A stretch of 64,000 bases of DNA. It comes from Pseudomonas sp. StFLB209 (GTDB taxonomy: Bacteria > Pseudomonadota > Gammaproteobacteria > Pseudomonadales > Pseudomonadaceae). Both the position numbers and the translations under genes were made by a program. The notes under the pieces are model-generated. The model was given only the letters and a program-made list of their open reading frames with translations, ran no database searches and was not told the DNA's origin. Below are positions 48,422 to 61,400 of the stretch, in pieces (positions within the stretch are counted from its first letter, which is position 1; every line of letters starts with the position of its first letter). The stretch is from the NCBI RefSeq assembly GCF_000829415.1, contig NZ_AP014637.1, positions 3,055,001-3,119,000 of the forward strand. The letters are read 5' to 3'.

Positions 48422-48522
48422 AATCGTCCGGGCAGCCCCCATTTAAAGGTCAAGCGTTTAAGTGCTACCGCAATCTGTGAACCCGGTTGCGGCAACCAAT
48501 CAAAAGTTTCGGGAGAGTCAAG

Positions 48523-50439
48523 ATGGGCAAAATTATCGGTATCGACCTGGGGACCACCAACTCCTGCGTCTCGATTCTGGAAGGCGGCAACGTCAAGGTC
48601 ATTGAAAACGCCGAAGGTGCGCGTACTACCCCTTCGATCATCGCCTACGCCAACGATGGCGAAATCCTGGTCGGTCAGTCGGCCAAGCGTCAGGCGGTCA
48701 CCAACCCGCACAACACGCTGTACGCAGTAAAGCGTCTGATCGGCCGTCGTTTCGACGAGGGTGTCGTACAGAAAGACATCCAGATGGTCCCTTACAAGAT
48801 CACCAAGGCTGACAACGGCGACGCGTGGGTTGAAGTCAATGGCCAGAAAATGGCTCCGCCACAGATCTCGGCTGAAATTCTCAAGAAGATGAAGAAAACC
48901 GCCGAAGACTACCTCGGCGAGACCGTGACTGAGGCGGTGATCACCGTTCCGGCCTACTTCAACGACAGCCAGCGTCAGGCGACCAAGGACGCCGGCCGTA
49001 TTGCGGGTCTTGACGTCAAGCGGATCATCAACGAACCGACCGCAGCCGCGCTGGCATACGGTATGGACAAGGCCAAAGGCGACCACACGGTGATCGTTTA
49101 TGACCTCGGTGGTGGTACCTTCGACGTATCGGTCATCGAGATCGCTGAAGTCGACGGCGAGCACCAGTTCGAAGTATTGGCCACCAACGGTGACACGTTC
49201 CTCGGTGGTGAGGACTTCGATATCCGTCTGATCGACTACCTCGTCGACGAATTCAAGAAAGAAAGCGGCATCAACCTCAAAGGTGATCCGCTGGCCATGC
49301 AGCGCCTGAAAGAAGCCGCTGAAAAAGCCAAGATCGAGCTGTCTTCCAGCACCCAGACCGACGTCAACCTGCCGTACATCACTGCAGACGCCACCGGTCC
49401 AAAGCACTTGAACGTGAAAATCTCGCGTTCCAAGCTGGAGTCGCTGGTTGAAGACCTGGTGCAGCGCACCATCGAGCCTTGCCGTACTGCTCTGAAAGAT
49501 GCCGGTATCGACATCGGTGCGATCAACGACGTGATTCTGGTCGGTGGCCAGACCCGTATGCCGCTGGTGCAGAAGCTGGTTGCCGAGTTCTTCGGCAAGG
49601 AAGCTCGCAAGGACGTCAACCCGGACGAAGCTGTTGCCATGGGCGCCGCCATTCAGGGCGCGGTTCTGGCCGGTGACGTCAAAGACGTGCTGCTGCTGGA
49701 CGTCAGCCCGCTGACCCTGGGTATCGAAACCATGGGTGGCGTGATGACTGCGCTGATCGAGAAGAACACCACCATCCCGACCAAGAAGTCGCAAGTGTTC
49801 TCTACCGCTGACGACAACCAGAACGCCGTGACCATTCACGTGCTGCAAGGTGAGCGCAAGCAGGCGACCCAGAACAAATCGCTGGGCAAGTTCGACCTGG
49901 CCGAGATTCCGCCGGCGCCACGTGGCGTTCCGCAAATCGAGGTGACCTTCGACATCGACGCCAACGGCATCCTGCACGTCGGCGCGAAAGACAAGGCTAC
50001 CGGCAAGCAGCAGTCGATCGTGATCAAGGCCAACTCCGGTCTGTCCGAGGAAGAAATCCAGCAGATGGTGCGTGATGCCGAGGCTAATGCCGAGGAAGAC
50101 CGCAAGTTCGAAGAGCTGGCCTCGGCCCGTAACCAGGGTGATGCGCTGGTGCATTCGACCCGCAAAATGATTGCCGACGCCGGTGACAAGGTCACTGCTG
50201 AAGAGAAAACTGCGGTAGAAGCGGCTGTCGCTGCGCTGGAAGTGGCAGTGAAGGGCGACGACAAGTCGGTCATCGATGCCAAGGTTGAAGAGCTGTCCAA
50301 GGTCTCTGCGCCAATCGCGCAGAAGATGTATGCCGAACAGGCTGAAGCTCCGGAAGCCGCTGCCAAGCCGGCTGAAGGCGCGGCCAAGGCTGATGACGTT
50401 GTCGACGCCGAGTTCGAAGAAGTCAAAGACCACAAGTAA
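48523..50439 (+). CDS. dnaK: Chaperone DnaK (Hsp70)
   Basis: 638 residues from ATG 48523 with AGAGTCAAG upstream. The nucleotide-binding domain has [12 protein letters not shown] and [14 protein letters not shown]; the substrate domain has [16 protein letters not shown]. The tail ends [11 protein letters not shown], typical of DnaK. It folds and protects proteins, working with DnaJ and GrpE. Confidence 0.98.
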   Translation: MGKIIGIDLGTTNSCVSILEGGNVKVIENAEGARTTPSIIAYANDGEILVGQSAKRQAVTNPHNTLYAVKRLIGRRFDEGVVQKDIQMVPYKITKADNGDAWVEVNGQKMAPPQISAEILKKMKKTAEDYLGETVTEAVITVPAYFNDSQRQATKDAGRIAGLDVKRIINEPTAAALAYGMDKAKGDHTVIVYDLGGGTFDVSVIEIAEVDGEHQFEVLATNGDTFLGGEDFDIRLIDYLVDEFKKESGINLKGDPLAMQRLKEAAEKAKIELSSSTQTDVNLPYITADATGPKHLNVKISRSKLESLVEDLVQRTIEPCRTALKDAGIDIGAINDVILVGGQTRMPLVQKLVAEFFGKEARKDVNPDEAVAMGAAIQGAVLAGDVKDVLLLDVSPLTLGIETMGGVMTALIEKNTTIPTKKSQVFSTADDNQNAVTIHVLQGERKQATQNKSLGKFDLAEIPPAPRGVPQIEVTFDIDANGILHVGAKDKATGKQQSIVIKANSGLSEEEIQQMVRDAEANAEEDRKFEELASARNQGDALVHSTRKMIADAGDKVTAEEKTAVEAAVAALEVAVKGDDKSVIDAKVEELSKVSAPIAQKMYAEQAEAPEAAAKPAEGAAKADDVVDAEFEEVKDHK

Positions 50440-50765
50440 GCGCAGGCTCACTTGCAACCCGGTTGACCGCTGTATCGCGGTCGCTGGTAGGATGTCGCCG
50501 CGCGGGAGCTTGCTCCCGCGTTGGCGTGTCTGGGATAGACGATTTTTTTATGGCTTGTGCGCTGTGCTGCGCAAGTCCTGTGGCAAGGCCGCGGTGCTCC
50601 TGCAGTGCGGCTTGTTCTGCCGCTTTTCGCGGCCCTTTGCGGCCGTTGAACGAAGACCAGGATCGTTGAATTGACGTGAGTTGGGTCCGGGCCTGTATTG
50701 GGCTCAACGAGTCTGGCCAGGCTCAGGAGGGTTTGGCCGGGCGTCCTCAAGAGTGCGGAAGAATT
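50440..50765. other. dnaK-dnaJ intergenic region with hairpins
   Basis: GACCGC-TGTATC-GCGGTC lies just after dnaK. At 50501-50520, CGCGGGAGC-TT-GCTCCCGCG is a perfect 9-bp hairpin of the REP type common in Pseudomonas. It could reduce transcription into dnaJ or stabilise the dnaK mRNA. A GC-rich block follows to 50650. No gene is seen. Confidence 0.6.
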
Positions 50766-51899
50766 ATGGCGAAGCGTGATTATTACGAAGTATTGGGGGT
50801 CGAGCGCGGCGCCAGCGAGGCCGAGCTGAAAAAAGCTTATCGCCGCCTGGCGATGAAGCATCACCCTGACCGTAACCCTGATGACAAAGCATCGGAAGAG
50901 CTTTTCAAAGAGGCCAACGAGGCCTACGAAGTGCTGTCCGATACCAGCAAGCGTGCGGCCTACGACCAGTACGGCCACGCCGGTGTCGACCCGAGCATGG
51001 GTGGCGGCGGTGGCGGCTTTGGTGCCGGTGGCGCGAACTTCTCGGATATTTTCGGTGATGTGTTCAGCGACTTCTTCGGTGGTGGCGGTCGTGGTGGCGC
51101 GCGTGGCGGTCCACAGCGCGGCAGCGACCTGCGCTACACCCTTGAGCTGAATCTGGAAGAAGCGGTTCGCGGTACAACCGTGAATATTCGTGTGCCGACG
51201 CTGGTCAATTGCAAGCCGTGCGACGGCAGCGGTGCCAAGAAAGGCTCCTCGCCTGTCACGTGTCCGACCTGTGGCGGCATTGGTCAGGTGCGCATGCAGC
51301 AAGGCTTCTTCTCGGTGCAGCAGACCTGCCCGCGCTGCCATGGCCAGGGCAAGATCATTTCTGATCCGTGCGATTCCTGCAATGGCGAAGGCCGGGTCGA
51401 AGAGTACAAGACCTTGTCGGTCAAAGTGCCTTCGGGGGTCGATACCGGCGATCGCATTCGCCTGTCTGGCGAAGGTGAGGCGGGGCCGCAAGGTGGTCCG
51501 AATGGCGATCTGTACGTTGTCATCAATGTTCGCGAGCACCCGATTTTCCAGCGCGATGGCAAGCATCTGTTCTGCGAAGTGCCAATCAGCTTCACTGATG
51601 CAGCCTTGGGCGGCGAGCTTGAAGTGCCGACTCTTGAAGGGCGGGTCAAGCTGAAGATTCCTGAGGGCACCCAGACCGGCAAGCAGTTCCGTCTGCGTGG
51701 CAAGGGTGTGGCTCCAGTGCGTGGCGGTGGTCCGGGTGACCTGATGTGTCGGGTCGCCGTCGAGACGCCGGTCAACCTCAGCAAGCGCCAGCGTGAATTG
51801 CTGGAAGAGTTCCGCGAGTCGCTGCAAAGCGACGAATCACATTCGCCCAAGGCCAGTGGCTGGTTCGAAGGTGTGAAGCGGTTCTTTGGCGACTTGTAA
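50766..51899 (+). CDS. dnaJ: Co-chaperone DnaJ (Hsp40)
   Basis: 377 residues. The J domain (residues 1-70) has the HPD motif in [11 protein letters not shown]. The Gly-rich linker is [10 protein letters not shown]. Four zinc motifs are [24 protein letters not shown] and CDSCNGEG. The C-terminal substrate domains follow. It delivers clients to DnaK and stimulates its ATPase. Confidence 0.98.
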   Translation: MAKRDYYEVLGVERGASEAELKKAYRRLAMKHHPDRNPDDKASEELFKEANEAYEVLSDTSKRAAYDQYGHAGVDPSMGGGGGGFGAGGANFSDIFGDVFSDFFGGGGRGGARGGPQRGSDLRYTLELNLEEAVRGTTVNIRVPTLVNCKPCDGSGAKKGSSPVTCPTCGGIGQVRMQQGFFSVQQTCPRCHGQGKIISDPCDSCNGEGRVEEYKTLSVKVPSGVDTGDRIRLSGEGEAGPQGGPNGDLYVVINVREHPIFQRDGKHLFCEVPISFTDAALGGELEVPTLEGRVKLKIPEGTQTGKQFRLRGKGVAPVRGGGPGDLMCRVAVETPVNLSKRQRELLEEFRESLQSDESHSPKASGWFEGVKRFFGDL

Positions 51900-51924
51900 G
51901 GCCACCAACCAGAAGCCCTCGTGA

Positions 51925-52764
<840 letters not shown>

Positions 52765-52915
52765 ACCGCTGTCACTTTTCGTGAAAAAAACAGGCCGTTC
52801 TTGATTCTTTGCTCAGTGATGGCCTTGTTTAACCAGTCTTGGGCCGATTGGTGGTAGACCAAAACAGCCCTTTTCTGTAAGCTACAGCTTTAGTGTGTCC
52901 ACTAAAAGCGCGCAG

Positions 52916-52969
52916 ATGAATCTATCCAAGAAAGCGGGGTGACGTATCGAAACGTCACTCCGCTTTTTT
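52916..52969 (+). promoter_or_regulatory. Possible carA leader: 8-codon ORF with terminator hairpin
   Basis: ATG 52916 to TGA 52940 encodes MNLSKKAG. AAAGCGGGGTGACGT (52931) pairs with ACGTCACTCCGCTTT (52952-52966, one G-U pair) and T residues follow. The stop codon of the leader is inside the stem. This is the layout of an attenuator ahead of carAB, but it could equally be the dapB terminator. Confidence 0.5.
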
Positions 52970-53014
52970 GCAACCTGCGAACGCCCTTTCAGGCTTTAAC
53001 TACGGGAGGTCTTC

Positions 53015-54151
53015 TTGACTAAGCCAGCCATACTCGCCCTTGCTGATGGCAGCATTTTTCGCGGCGAAGCCATTGGAGCCGACGGCCAGACCGTTGGAGA
53101 GGTGGTGTTCAACACCGCAATGACCGGCTATCAGGAAATCCTTACCGATCCTTCCTATGCCCAACAAATCGTTACCCTGACCTACCCGCATGTCGGCAAC
53201 ACGGGCACCACGCCTGAAGACGCTGAGTCTGATCGTGTATGGTCGGCTGGCCTGGTCATTCGTGACCTGCCGCTGGTGGCCAGCAACTGGCGTAACAAGC
53301 TGTCGCTGCAAGACTATCTCAAGGCCAACAACGTGGTGGCCATTGCCGGGATCGACACTCGCCGCCTGACCCGCATCCTGCGTGAGAAGGGCGCTCAGAA
53401 CGGCTGCATCCTGGCCGGCGACAACATCAGCGAAGAAGCGGCGATTGCTGCTGCGCGTGGTTTCCCTGGCCTCAAAGGCATGGACCTGGCCAAGGTTGTC
53501 AGCACCAAAGAGCGTTACGAGTGGCGCTCCAGTGTCTGGGAACTGAAAACCGACAGCCATCCGGAAATTCCGGCGGCCGATCTGCCTTACCATGTCGTGG
53601 CGTTCGACTATGGCGTCAAGGTCAATATCCTGCGCATGCTGGTGGCTCGCGGCTGCCGCGTCACCGTGGTGCCTGCCCAGACCCCGGCCAGTGAAGTGCT
53701 GGCGCTTAATCCTGACGGCGTGTTCCTGTCCAACGGCCCTGGCGATCCAGAGCCTTGTGACTACGCCATCGCTGCCATCAAGCAAGTGCTGGAAACCGAA
53801 ATTCCGGTGTTCGGTATCTGCCTGGGTCACCAGTTGCTGGCCCTGGCTTCGGGCGCCAAGACCGTCAAAATGGGGCATGGCCACCACGGCGCCAACCACC
53901 CGGTCCAGGATCTGGACACTGGTGTGGTCATGATCACCAGCCAGAACCACGGTTTTGCGGTAGACGAAGCGACCCTGCCGGGCAACGTTCGCGCCATCCA
54001 CAAATCGCTGTTCGACGGTACCCTGCAGGGTATCGAGCGCACCGACAAGAGCGCGTTCAGCTTCCAGGGTCACCCTGAAGCCAGCCCTGGCCCGACTGAC
54101 GTGGCGCCACTGTTCGACCGCTTTATCGATGCGATGGCCAAGCGTCGCTGA
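53015..54151 (+). CDS. carA: Carbamoyl-phosphate synthase small chain
   Basis: 378 residues from TTG 53015, preceded by GGGAGG eight bases upstream; no ATG lies in frame nearby, and a TTG start fits Pseudomonas carA. The N-terminal domain ([20 protein letters not shown]) is followed by the glutaminase with the nucleophile Cys in [13 protein letters not shown] and His/Glu in [11 protein letters not shown]. It provides ammonia to CarB for arginine and pyrimidine synthesis. Confidence 0.97.
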   Translation: MTKPAILALADGSIFRGEAIGADGQTVGEVVFNTAMTGYQEILTDPSYAQQIVTLTYPHVGNTGTTPEDAESDRVWSAGLVIRDLPLVASNWRNKLSLQDYLKANNVVAIAGIDTRRLTRILREKGAQNGCILAGDNISEEAAIAAARGFPGLKGMDLAKVVSTKERYEWRSSVWELKTDSHPEIPAADLPYHVVAFDYGVKVNILRMLVARGCRVTVVPAQTPASEVLALNPDGVFLSNGPGDPEPCDYAIAAIKQVLETEIPVFGICLGHQLLALASGAKTVKMGHGHHGANHPVQDLDTGVVMITSQNHGFAVDEATLPGNVRAIHKSLFDGTLQGIERTDKSAFSFQGHPEASPGPTDVAPLFDRFIDAMAKRR

Positions 54152-54298
54152 CCGGTTGCCTTGAGAATGAAGTAATCAGGTGTCAGGGTGGCCCCGGCAA
54201 TCTCTGTAGCAGGAGTTGCGCCAGGCGCTGCCACCCGGTACCGCAATGAATTGATCAAGACGGCTTGCCGACTGACCTGCGGATTTGAGTGACAACCC

Positions 54299-57200
54299 AT
54301 GCCAAAACGTACAGACATTAAAAGTATCCTGATTCTCGGCGCCGGCCCCATCGTGATCGGCCAGGCCTGTGAATTCGACTACTCCGGCGCCCAGGCCTGT
54401 AAAGCCCTGCGCGAAGAGGGTTACCGGGTTATCCTGGTGAACTCCAACCCGGCCACCATCATGACCGACCCGGCCATGGCGGACGCGACCTACATCGAGC
54501 CGATCAAGTGGCAGAGTGTTGCCAAGATCATCGAGAAAGAGCGTCCAGATGCCGTATTGCCGACCATGGGCGGCCAGACTGCACTGAACTGCGCTTTGGA
54601 CCTGGAGCGCGAAGGCGTTCTGGAAAAGTTCGGCGTGGAAATGATCGGTGCCAATGCTGACACCATCGACAAGGCCGAAGACCGTTCGCGTTTCGACAAG
54701 GCCATGAAGGCCATTGGCCTGGCCTGTCCGCGTTCCGGTATCGCCCATTCCATGGAAGAAGCCAACGCGGTACTGGAGACGCTGGGTTTCCCTTGCATCA
54801 TCCGCCCGTCCTTCACCATGGGTGGCACCGGTGGCGGTATCGCTTACAACCGTGAAGAGTTCGAAGAAATCTGCGCCCGTGGTCTGGATCTGTCGCCAAC
54901 CAAGGAACTGCTGATCGACGAATCGCTGATCGGCTGGAAAGAGTACGAGATGGAAGTTGTCCGTGACAAAAAGGACAACTGCATCATCGTCTGCTCCATC
55001 GAAAACTTTGACCCGATGGGCGTGCACACCGGTGACTCGATCACTGTGGCACCTGCACAGACCCTGACCGACAAGGAATACCAGATCCTGCGTAACGCCT
55101 CGCTGGCGGTGCTGCGCGAGATCGGCGTTGAGACCGGTGGCTCCAACGTTCAGTTCGGTATTTGCCCGAACACCGGCCGTATGGTCGTGATCGAGATGAA
55201 CCCGCGTGTTTCGCGTTCCTCGGCGCTGGCTTCCAAGGCAACCGGTTTCCCGATCGCCAAGATCGCGGCCAAGCTGGCTGTGGGTTACACCCTCGACGAG
55301 CTGCAGAACGACATCACTGGCGGCAAGACCCCGGCGTCTTTCGAACCGTCGATCGACTACGTCGTGACCAAGCTGCCGCGCTTTGCGTTCGAGAAGTTCT
55401 CCAATGCCGACGCTCGCCTGACCACTCAGATGAAGTCGGTGGGTGAGGTCATGGCCATTGGTCGTACCTTCCAGGAGTCCCTGCAGAAAGCCCTGCGCGG
55501 TCTGGAAGTCGGTGTCAGCGGTCTGGATCCGAAACTGGACCTGAGCCACCCGGAAAGCATGAGCACGCTCAAGCGTGAACTGACCGTTCCAGGTGCTGAG
55601 CGTATCTGGTACGTCGCCGATGCGTTCCGTGCCGGTTTCAGCGTTGAAGACATCTTTGGCATGAACATGATCGACCCTTGGTTCCTGGTGCAGATCGAAG
55701 ATCTGATCAAGGATGAAGAGAAGATCAAGACCCAGGGTCTGTCGGCCATCGACCGTGACCTGATGTTGCGCCTCAAGCGCAAAGGCTTCTCCGATGCCCG
55801 TCTGGCCAAGCTGCTGGGCGTGACCGAGAAGAACCTGCGCACTCACCGCCAGAAACTGGAAGTGTTCCCGGTTTACAAGCGCGTTGACACCTGTGCGGCC
55901 GAGTTCGCCACCGACACTGCGTACATGTACTCCACGTACGAAGAAGAGTGCGAAGCCAATCCTTCGACGCGCGACAAGATCATGATCCTCGGTGGCGGTC
56001 CGAACCGTATCGGCCAAGGTATCGAGTTCGACTACTGCTGTGTACACGCGGCCCTCGCGCTGCGTGACGATGGCTATGAAACGATCATGGTCAACTGCAA
56101 CCCGGAAACCGTCTCCACCGACTACGACACCTCTGATCGCCTGTACTTCGAGCCAGTGACCCTGGAAGACGTGCTGGAAATCGTCCGTGTCGAGAAGCCA
56201 AAAGGTGTGATTGTCCAGTACGGCGGCCAGACGCCGCTGAAACTGGCGCGTGCCCTTGAAGCAGCCGGCGTGCCGATCATCGGCACCAGCCCTGATGCCA
56301 TCGACCGTGCTGAAGACCGTGAGCGCTTCCAGCAGATGGTTGAGCGCCTGAACCTGCGCCAGCCACCAAACGCCACCGTGCGCAGCGAAGACGAAGCGAT
56401 TCGTGCAGCGGCCAAGATCGGTTACCCGCTGGTGGTGCGTCCATCCTATGTATTGGGTGGCCGTGCGATGGAAATCGTCTATCAGGAAGAAGAGCTCAAG
56501 CGCTACCTGCGCGAGGCCGTTCAGGTCTCCAACGACAGCCCGGTGCTGCTCGATCACTTCCTCAACTGCGCAATCGAGATGGACGTCGATGCTGTCAGCG
56601 ACGGCACCGATGTGGTGATCGGTGCGATCATGCAGCACATCGAGCAAGCCGGTGTTCACTCCGGTGACTCGGCCTGTTCGCTGCCGCCGTACTCGTTGCC
56701 GGCCCATATCCAGGACGAGATGCGCGACCAGGTCAAGAAGATGGCCCTTGAGCTGGGTGTCGTCGGTCTGATGAACGTGCAGTTGGCGTTGCAGGGCGAG
56801 GACATCTACGTCATTGAAGTGAACCCGCGTGCTTCGCGTACCGTGCCGTTCGTTTCCAAGTGCATCGGTGTATCCCTGGCAATGATCGCAGCCCGTGTCA
56901 TGGCCGGCAAAACCCTGAAAGAGCTGGGCTTCACCAAGGAAATCATTCCTGACTTCTACAGCGTCAAGGAAGCGGTGTTCCCATTTGCCAAGTTCCCGGG
57001 TGTTGACCCGATCCTCGGCCCGGAGATGAAATCCACCGGTGAAGTGATGGGCGTGGGCGACACCTTCGGCGAGGCATTTGCCAAAGCCCAGATGGGTGCC
57101 AGCGAAGTGCTGCCAACGGGTGGTACTGCGTTCATCAGCGTGCGTGACGACGACAAGCCGCTCGTGGCGGGTGTCGCCCGTGACCTGATCAACCTTGGTT

Positions 57201-57520
57201 TCGAGGTAGTCGCTACCGCTGGTACTGCCAAGCTGATCGAAGCTGCGGGCCTGAAGGTGCGCCGGGTCAACAAGGTGACCGAAGGTCGCCCGCACGTTGT
57301 CGACATGATCAAGAACGACGAAGTGACTTTGATCATCAATACCACCGAAGGCCGTCAGTCGATCGCTGACTCCTACTCCATTCGTCGCAATGCGCTGCAG
57401 CATAAGATCTACTGCACAACCACCATTGCGGCTGGCGAAGCGGTCTGTGAAGCGCTCAAGTTCGGTCCGGAAAAGACCGTGCGTCGCTTGCAGGACCTCC
57501 ATGCAGGAATGAAAGGATGA
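54299..57520 (+). CDS. carB: Carbamoyl-phosphate synthase large chain
   Basis: 1073 residues. Two homologous ATP-grasp halves: the first with [18 protein letters not shown], the second with [18 protein letters not shown] from about residue 560. A C-terminal MGS-like allosteric domain follows ([30 protein letters not shown]). It makes carbamoyl phosphate from bicarbonate, ATP and ammonia supplied by CarA. It overlaps greA by four bases (ATGA). Confidence 0.98.
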   Translation: MPKRTDIKSILILGAGPIVIGQACEFDYSGAQACKALREEGYRVILVNSNPATIMTDPAMADATYIEPIKWQSVAKIIEKERPDAVLPTMGGQTALNCALDLEREGVLEKFGVEMIGANADTIDKAEDRSRFDKAMKAIGLACPRSGIAHSMEEANAVLETLGFPCIIRPSFTMGGTGGGIAYNREEFEEICARGLDLSPTKELLIDESLIGWKEYEMEVVRDKKDNCIIVCSIENFDPMGVHTGDSITVAPAQTLTDKEYQILRNASLAVLREIGVETGGSNVQFGICPNTGRMVVIEMNPRVSRSSALASKATGFPIAKIAAKLAVGYTLDELQNDITGGKTPASFEPSIDYVVTKLPRFAFEKFSNADARLTTQMKSVGEVMAIGRTFQESLQKALRGLEVGVSGLDPKLDLSHPESMSTLKRELTVPGAERIWYVADAFRAGFSVEDIFGMNMIDPWFLVQIEDLIKDEEKIKTQGLSAIDRDLMLRLKRKGFSDARLAKLLGVTEKNLRTHRQKLEVFPVYKRVDTCAAEFATDTAYMYSTYEEECEANPSTRDKIMILGGGPNRIGQGIEFDYCCVHAALALRDDGYETIMVNCNPETVSTDYDTSDRLYFEPVTLEDVLEIVRVEKPKGVIVQYGGQTPLKLARALEAAGVPIIGTSPDAIDRAEDRERFQQMVERLNLRQPPNATVRSEDEAIRAAAKIGYPLVVRPSYVLGGRAMEIVYQEEELKRYLREAVQVSNDSPVLLDHFLNCAIEMDVDAVSDGTDVVIGAIMQHIEQAGVHSGDSACSLPPYSLPAHIQDEMRDQVKKMALELGVVGLMNVQLALQGEDIYVIEVNPRASRTVPFVSKCIGVSLAMIAARVMAGKTLKELGFTKEIIPDFYSVKEAVFPFAKFPGVDPILGPEMKSTGEVMGVGDTFGEAFAKAQMGASEVLPTGGTAFISVRDDDKPLVAGVARDLINLGFEVVATAGTAKLIEAAGLKVRRVNKVTEGRPHVVDMIKNDEVTLIINTTEGRQSIADSYSIRRNALQHKIYCTTTIAAGEAVCEALKFGPEKTVRRLQDLHAGMKG

Positions 57521-57996
57521 GTACCAAGTACCCAATGACCGTCGAGGGCGCTCGTGCGCTCGAAGAGGAACTGGCCCACCTGACCAAGGTGGTCCGGCCA
57601 AAACTCAGTCAGGACATCGGCGAAGCACGCGAGCTGGGTGACCTGAAGGAAAACGCCGAATACCATGCCGCCCGTGAGCAGCAGGGCATGGTTGAAGCGC
57701 GCATCCGTGACATCGAAGGCCGCATGCAGAACGCTGTGATCATCGATGTCACGACCATCCCGCATACCGGTAAGGTGGTGTTCGGCACTACCGTGGAAAT
57801 CGCTAACGTCGAAACCGACGAAAGCGTGATCTACAAGCTTGTAGGTGAGGATGAGGCAGATGCCAAGCAGGGCAAGATTTCTGTCACTTCGCCAATTGCA
57901 CGCGCGTTGATCGCCAAGCAAGAAGGTGACACCGTGGTGGTGAAGGCCCCCGGTGGTGATGTTGAGTACGAAATCATCGAGGTTCGTCACATCTGA
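57517..57996 (+). CDS. greA: Transcription elongation factor GreA
   Basis: 159 residues. The N-terminal coiled coil carries the acidic tip that enters the RNA polymerase channel ([20 protein letters not shown], residues Asp/Glu at the tip). The C-terminal FKBP-like domain has [20 protein letters not shown] and [14 protein letters not shown]. It rescues backtracked polymerase. Its start overlaps the carB stop. Confidence 0.97.
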   Translation: MSTKYPMTVEGARALEEELAHLTKVVRPKLSQDIGEARELGDLKENAEYHAAREQQGMVEARIRDIEGRMQNAVIIDVTTIPHTGKVVFGTTVEIANVETDESVIYKLVGEDEADAKQGKISVTSPIARALIAKQEGDTVVVKAPGGDVEYEIIEVRHI

Positions 57997-58213
57997 CACC
58001 TCGGGCCAGTACCGATGTAACAGGCAGGCTGTTCATCCTCAGGGGTGAGCGGCCTGTTTCATCTATCCAGTCCCGATTTTCAGGCAGCTTGCTGCGCAGT
58101 GTCCTCGGACCCTGTAAGGTAGCTGAATGAAGGTTTTGCCAAGTGGGTGAAGCAGGCCGACCGTTGGTCGAAGGGTAGCAGGGCGCGCGATTGCGGCCCT
58201 GACGATGCGCGAA

Positions 58214-58522
58214 TCAGCCGGCGCGATGAACGTTGGAAAGGTTCTTGTTCGGCTTGGGATTCTTGCGGTAGATCAGTGCCATCTTGCCGATGACCTGAAC
58301 CAGCTCTGCCGAGCCGCTCTTGCACAGCTCTGCGATGCTCTGCAGTCGGCTTTCGCGATCCAGGATGTTGAGCTTGATCTTGATCAGCTCGTGGTCGTTC
58401 AGAGCGCGTTCAAGCTCGGCGAGCACACCTTCGGTCAAACCATTGTCAGCCACGATCAGAACCGGCTTGAGGTGGTGGCCAATGGATTTGTACTGTTTCT
58501 TCTGCTCTTGAGTGAGCGGCAT
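58214..58522 (-). CDS. yhbY: YhbY-family RNA-binding protein
   Basis: 102 residues from ATG 58522 (MPLTQEQKKQYKSIGHHLKP). The CRM domain has the GxxG loop-like CKSGSAELVQVIGKMALIYR. It binds ribosomal precursors in E. coli. It is divergent from rlmE. Confidence 0.92.
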   Translation of the reverse strand: MPLTQEQKKQYKSIGHHLKPVLIVADNGLTEGVLAELERALNDHELIKIKLNILDRESRLQSIAELCKSGSAELVQVIGKMALIYRKNPKPNKNLSNVHRAG

Positions 58523-58626
58523 AATCTGACCCCTGCGTCTGGTCTGGTGAAAAACGGCGGCTAGTTTACCCGAGCAAGTCCGAGACCGCCCATATAATCG
58601 CGACCCGTTTAAAATTGAGGTGCCCT

Positions 58627-59277
58627 GTGGCCCGTTCCAAATCAAGCCAAGGCTGGCTTAAAGAACATTTCGACGATAAATACGTGAAGATGGCGCAAAA
58701 AGACGGCTATCGTTCGCGCGCCAGTTACAAGCTTCTGGAGATCCAGGAGAAGGACAGAATCATTCGTCCAGGCATGACCGTGATCGACCTGGGAGCGGCC
58801 CCGGGCGGCTGGTCTCAGGTCACCAGTCGGCTGATTGGTGGTCAGGGCAAGCTGATCGCTTCGGACATTCTGGAAATGGACAGCATTCCGGATGTCACTT
58901 TCATTTGCGGCGACTTTACCCAGGACGCCGTGCTGGCGCAGATCCTCGAGGCGGTAGGTAATACGCAAGTAGACCTTGTTATTTCCGATATGGCCCCCAA
59001 TATGAGTGGATTGAGCGCTGTGGATATGCCTCGTGCCATGTTCCTCTGTGAGCTGGCGCTGGACCTGGCGGGGCGTGTGTTGCGTCCAGGTGGCGATTTC
59101 CTCATCAAGATTTTCCAGGGTGAGGGCTTCGATACCTACCACAAGGACATCCGTCGGCTGTTCGACAAGGTGCAGATGCGCAAGCCGTTGTCATCGCGCG
59201 ACCGGTCTCGCGAGCAATACCTTCTGGCCCGTGGCTTCCGTGGTCTGGAGGGTTCGGCCAGCGAAGAGCGTCTTTGA
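58627..59277 (+). CDS. rlmE: 23S rRNA 2'-O-methyltransferase RlmE (FtsJ)
   Basis: 216 residues from GTG 58627 with GAGGTG upstream. The SAM-binding motif is [14 protein letters not shown]. The K-D-K-E tetrad of this family is visible in part ([35 protein letters not shown]). It methylates U2552 of 23S rRNA and is heat-shock induced in E. coli, beside ftsH as here. Confidence 0.96.
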   Translation: MARSKSSQGWLKEHFDDKYVKMAQKDGYRSRASYKLLEIQEKDRIIRPGMTVIDLGAAPGGWSQVTSRLIGGQGKLIASDILEMDSIPDVTFICGDFTQDAVLAQILEAVGNTQVDLVISDMAPNMSGLSAVDMPRAMFLCELALDLAGRVLRPGGDFLIKIFQGEGFDTYHKDIRRLFDKVQMRKPLSSRDRSREQYLLARGFRGLEGSASEERL

Positions 59278-59481
59278 TCCTGTGCCGGGCGCTTTTGGTA
59301 TGGTGCGATAGTTTTTTTCAAATGGCGTGCAGATGTCGCCTGAATGAACATCTTGTAGCTAATGTTTCACAAAGGGTTACAGACGGCGCCTGCCACATTG
59401 GGGGGTTCTGTAGTAAGTTAGGGCGGTGATTATCATGCGAGGCACGCTTGCTGCGTGGAGCTTGCTTCAGAGGGTAGCTAA

Positions 59482-61392
59482 TTGAACGATATGGCAAAGA
59501 ATTTGATCCTGTGGTTGATCATCGCGGCTGTCCTGGTGACGGTGATGAACAACTTCTCCAGCCCGAACGAGCCGCAGACCCTCAACTACTCCGAATTCAT
59601 CCAGCAGGTGAAGAGCGGCAAGGTCGAGAAAGTCTCTGTGGACGGCTATGTCATCACAGGCAAGCGCAGTGACGGCGATACCTTCAAGACCATCCGCCCT
59701 GCCATCCAGGATAACGGCCTGATCGGTGATCTGGTCGACAACAACGTGGTCGTCGAAGGTAAACAGCCTGAGCAGCAGAGTATCTGGACCCAGTTGCTGG
59801 TGGCCAGCTTCCCGATCCTGGTGATCATTGCTGTCTTCATGTTCTTCATGCGGCAGATGCAGGGCGGCGCCGGCGGTAAGGGCGGGCCGATGAGTTTCGG
59901 CAAGAGCAAGGCGCGCCTGCTCTCGGAAGATCAGGTCAAGACGACCCTGGCCGACGTTGCAGGTTGTGACGAAGCCAAGGAAGAAGTCGGCGAGCTGGTC
60001 GAGTTCCTGCGTGATCCGGGCAAGTTCCAGCGCCTGGGCGGTCGGATCCCGCGCGGCGTACTGATGGTCGGTCCTCCGGGCACCGGTAAGACCTTGCTCG
60101 CCAAGGCCATTGCTGGTGAAGCCAAGGTGCCGTTCTTCACGATTTCCGGTTCAGACTTCGTCGAGATGTTCGTCGGTGTTGGTGCCAGCCGGGTCCGTGA
60201 CATGTTCGAGCAGGCCAAGAAGCATGCGCCATGCATCATCTTCATCGACGAAATCGATGCGGTCGGTCGTCATCGCGGTGCCGGTATGGGCGGTGGTCAC
60301 GATGAGCGCGAGCAGACCCTCAACCAGTTGCTGGTAGAGATGGACGGCTTCGAAATGAATGACGGCATTATCGTCATTGCAGCGACCAACCGTCCCGACG
60401 TTCTTGACCCGGCGCTGCTGCGTCCAGGCCGCTTCGACCGTCAGGTGGTCGTCGGTCTGCCGGATATCCGTGGTCGCGAGCAGATTCTCAAGGTCCACAT
60501 GCGCAAAGTGCCGATGGGCGAGAACGTCAATCCGGCAGTGATCGCACGCGGTACGCCTGGCTTCTCTGGTGCCGACCTGGCCAACCTGGTCAACGAAGCG
60601 TCACTGTTTGCTGCGCGCAGCGGCAAGCGCCTGGTCGAAATGAAAGAGTTCGAGCTGGCCAAAGACAAGATCATGATGGGCGCCGAGCGCAAAAGCATGG
60701 TCATGTCCGAGAAAGAGAAACAGAACACCGCTTATCACGAAGCAGGCCACGCGATCGTTGGTCGTCTGGTGCCGGAACATGACCCGGTCTACAAGGTTTC
60801 GATCATCCCGCGTGGTCGTGCCCTCGGTGTCACCATGTTCCTGCCTGAAGAGGATCGCTACAGCCTCTCCAAGCGTGCGCTGATCAGCCAGATCTGCTCG
60901 CTGTATGGCGGCCGTATCGCTGAGGAAATGACCCTGGGCTTCGATGGGGTTACCACCGGCGCCTCCAATGACATCATGCGCGCCAGCCAGATTGCCCGGA
61001 ACATGGTGACCAAGTGGGGTCTGTCCGAGAAGCTTGGCCCGCTGATGTACACGGAGGACGAGGACTCAGGTTACCTGGGGCGCGGTTCGAGCCAGAACAC
61101 CAGTTTCTCCGGTGATACGGCCAAGCTGATCGACTCTGAAGTGCGCAGCATCATCGATCTTTGTTATGGCACGGCCAAGCAATTGCTGACCGATAACCGT
61201 GACAAGCTCGATGCCATGGCTGATGCGCTGATGAAGTACGAGACCATCGACAGCGACCAGATCGACGACATCATGGCCGGTCGCACGCCGCGTGAGCCTC
61301 GTGATTGGGAAGGTGGTTCCGGTACCAACGGTACGCCAATTCCCGAGCCCCGTCCTGAAGCGCCTATCGGCGGCCCTGCTGCCGATCATTAA
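59482..61392 (+). CDS. ftsH: ATP-dependent zinc metalloprotease FtsH
   Basis: 636 residues from TTG 59482 (AGAGGG upstream; ATG 59491 is an alternative). Two membrane helices ([16 protein letters not shown] and [17 protein letters not shown]) flank a periplasmic domain. The AAA domain has Walker A GPPGTGKT and Walker [11 protein letters not shown]. The zinc site is HEAGH (HExxH). It degrades membrane proteins and regulators such as sigma-32. Confidence 0.98.
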   Translation: MNDMAKNLILWLIIAAVLVTVMNNFSSPNEPQTLNYSEFIQQVKSGKVEKVSVDGYVITGKRSDGDTFKTIRPAIQDNGLIGDLVDNNVVVEGKQPEQQSIWTQLLVASFPILVIIAVFMFFMRQMQGGAGGKGGPMSFGKSKARLLSEDQVKTTLADVAGCDEAKEEVGELVEFLRDPGKFQRLGGRIPRGVLMVGPPGTGKTLLAKAIAGEAKVPFFTISGSDFVEMFVGVGASRVRDMFEQAKKHAPCIIFIDEIDAVGRHRGAGMGGGHDEREQTLNQLLVEMDGFEMNDGIIVIAATNRPDVLDPALLRPGRFDRQVVVGLPDIRGREQILKVHMRKVPMGENVNPAVIARGTPGFSGADLANLVNEASLFAARSGKRLVEMKEFELAKDKIMMGAERKSMVMSEKEKQNTAYHEAGHAIVGRLVPEHDPVYKVSIIPRGRALGVTMFLPEEDRYSLSKRALISQICSLYGGRIAEEMTLGFDGVTTGASNDIMRASQIARNMVTKWGLSEKLGPLMYTEDEDSGYLGRGSSQNTSFSGDTAKLIDSEVRSIIDLCYGTAKQLLTDNRDKLDAMADALMKYETIDSDQIDDIMAGRTPREPRDWEGGSGTNGTPIPEPRPEAPIGGPAADH

Positions 61393-61400
61393 GGTCTGAC

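Noticed and set aside
48331..50457. A 708-codon open frame on the strand opposite dnaK
   Set aside because: It is a shadow of the strong codon bias of dnaK, with no start signals and no protein-like motifs.
54176..57601. A 1141-codon open frame opposite carB
   Set aside because: Same cause: high GC and third-position bias of carB keep the antisense frame open.
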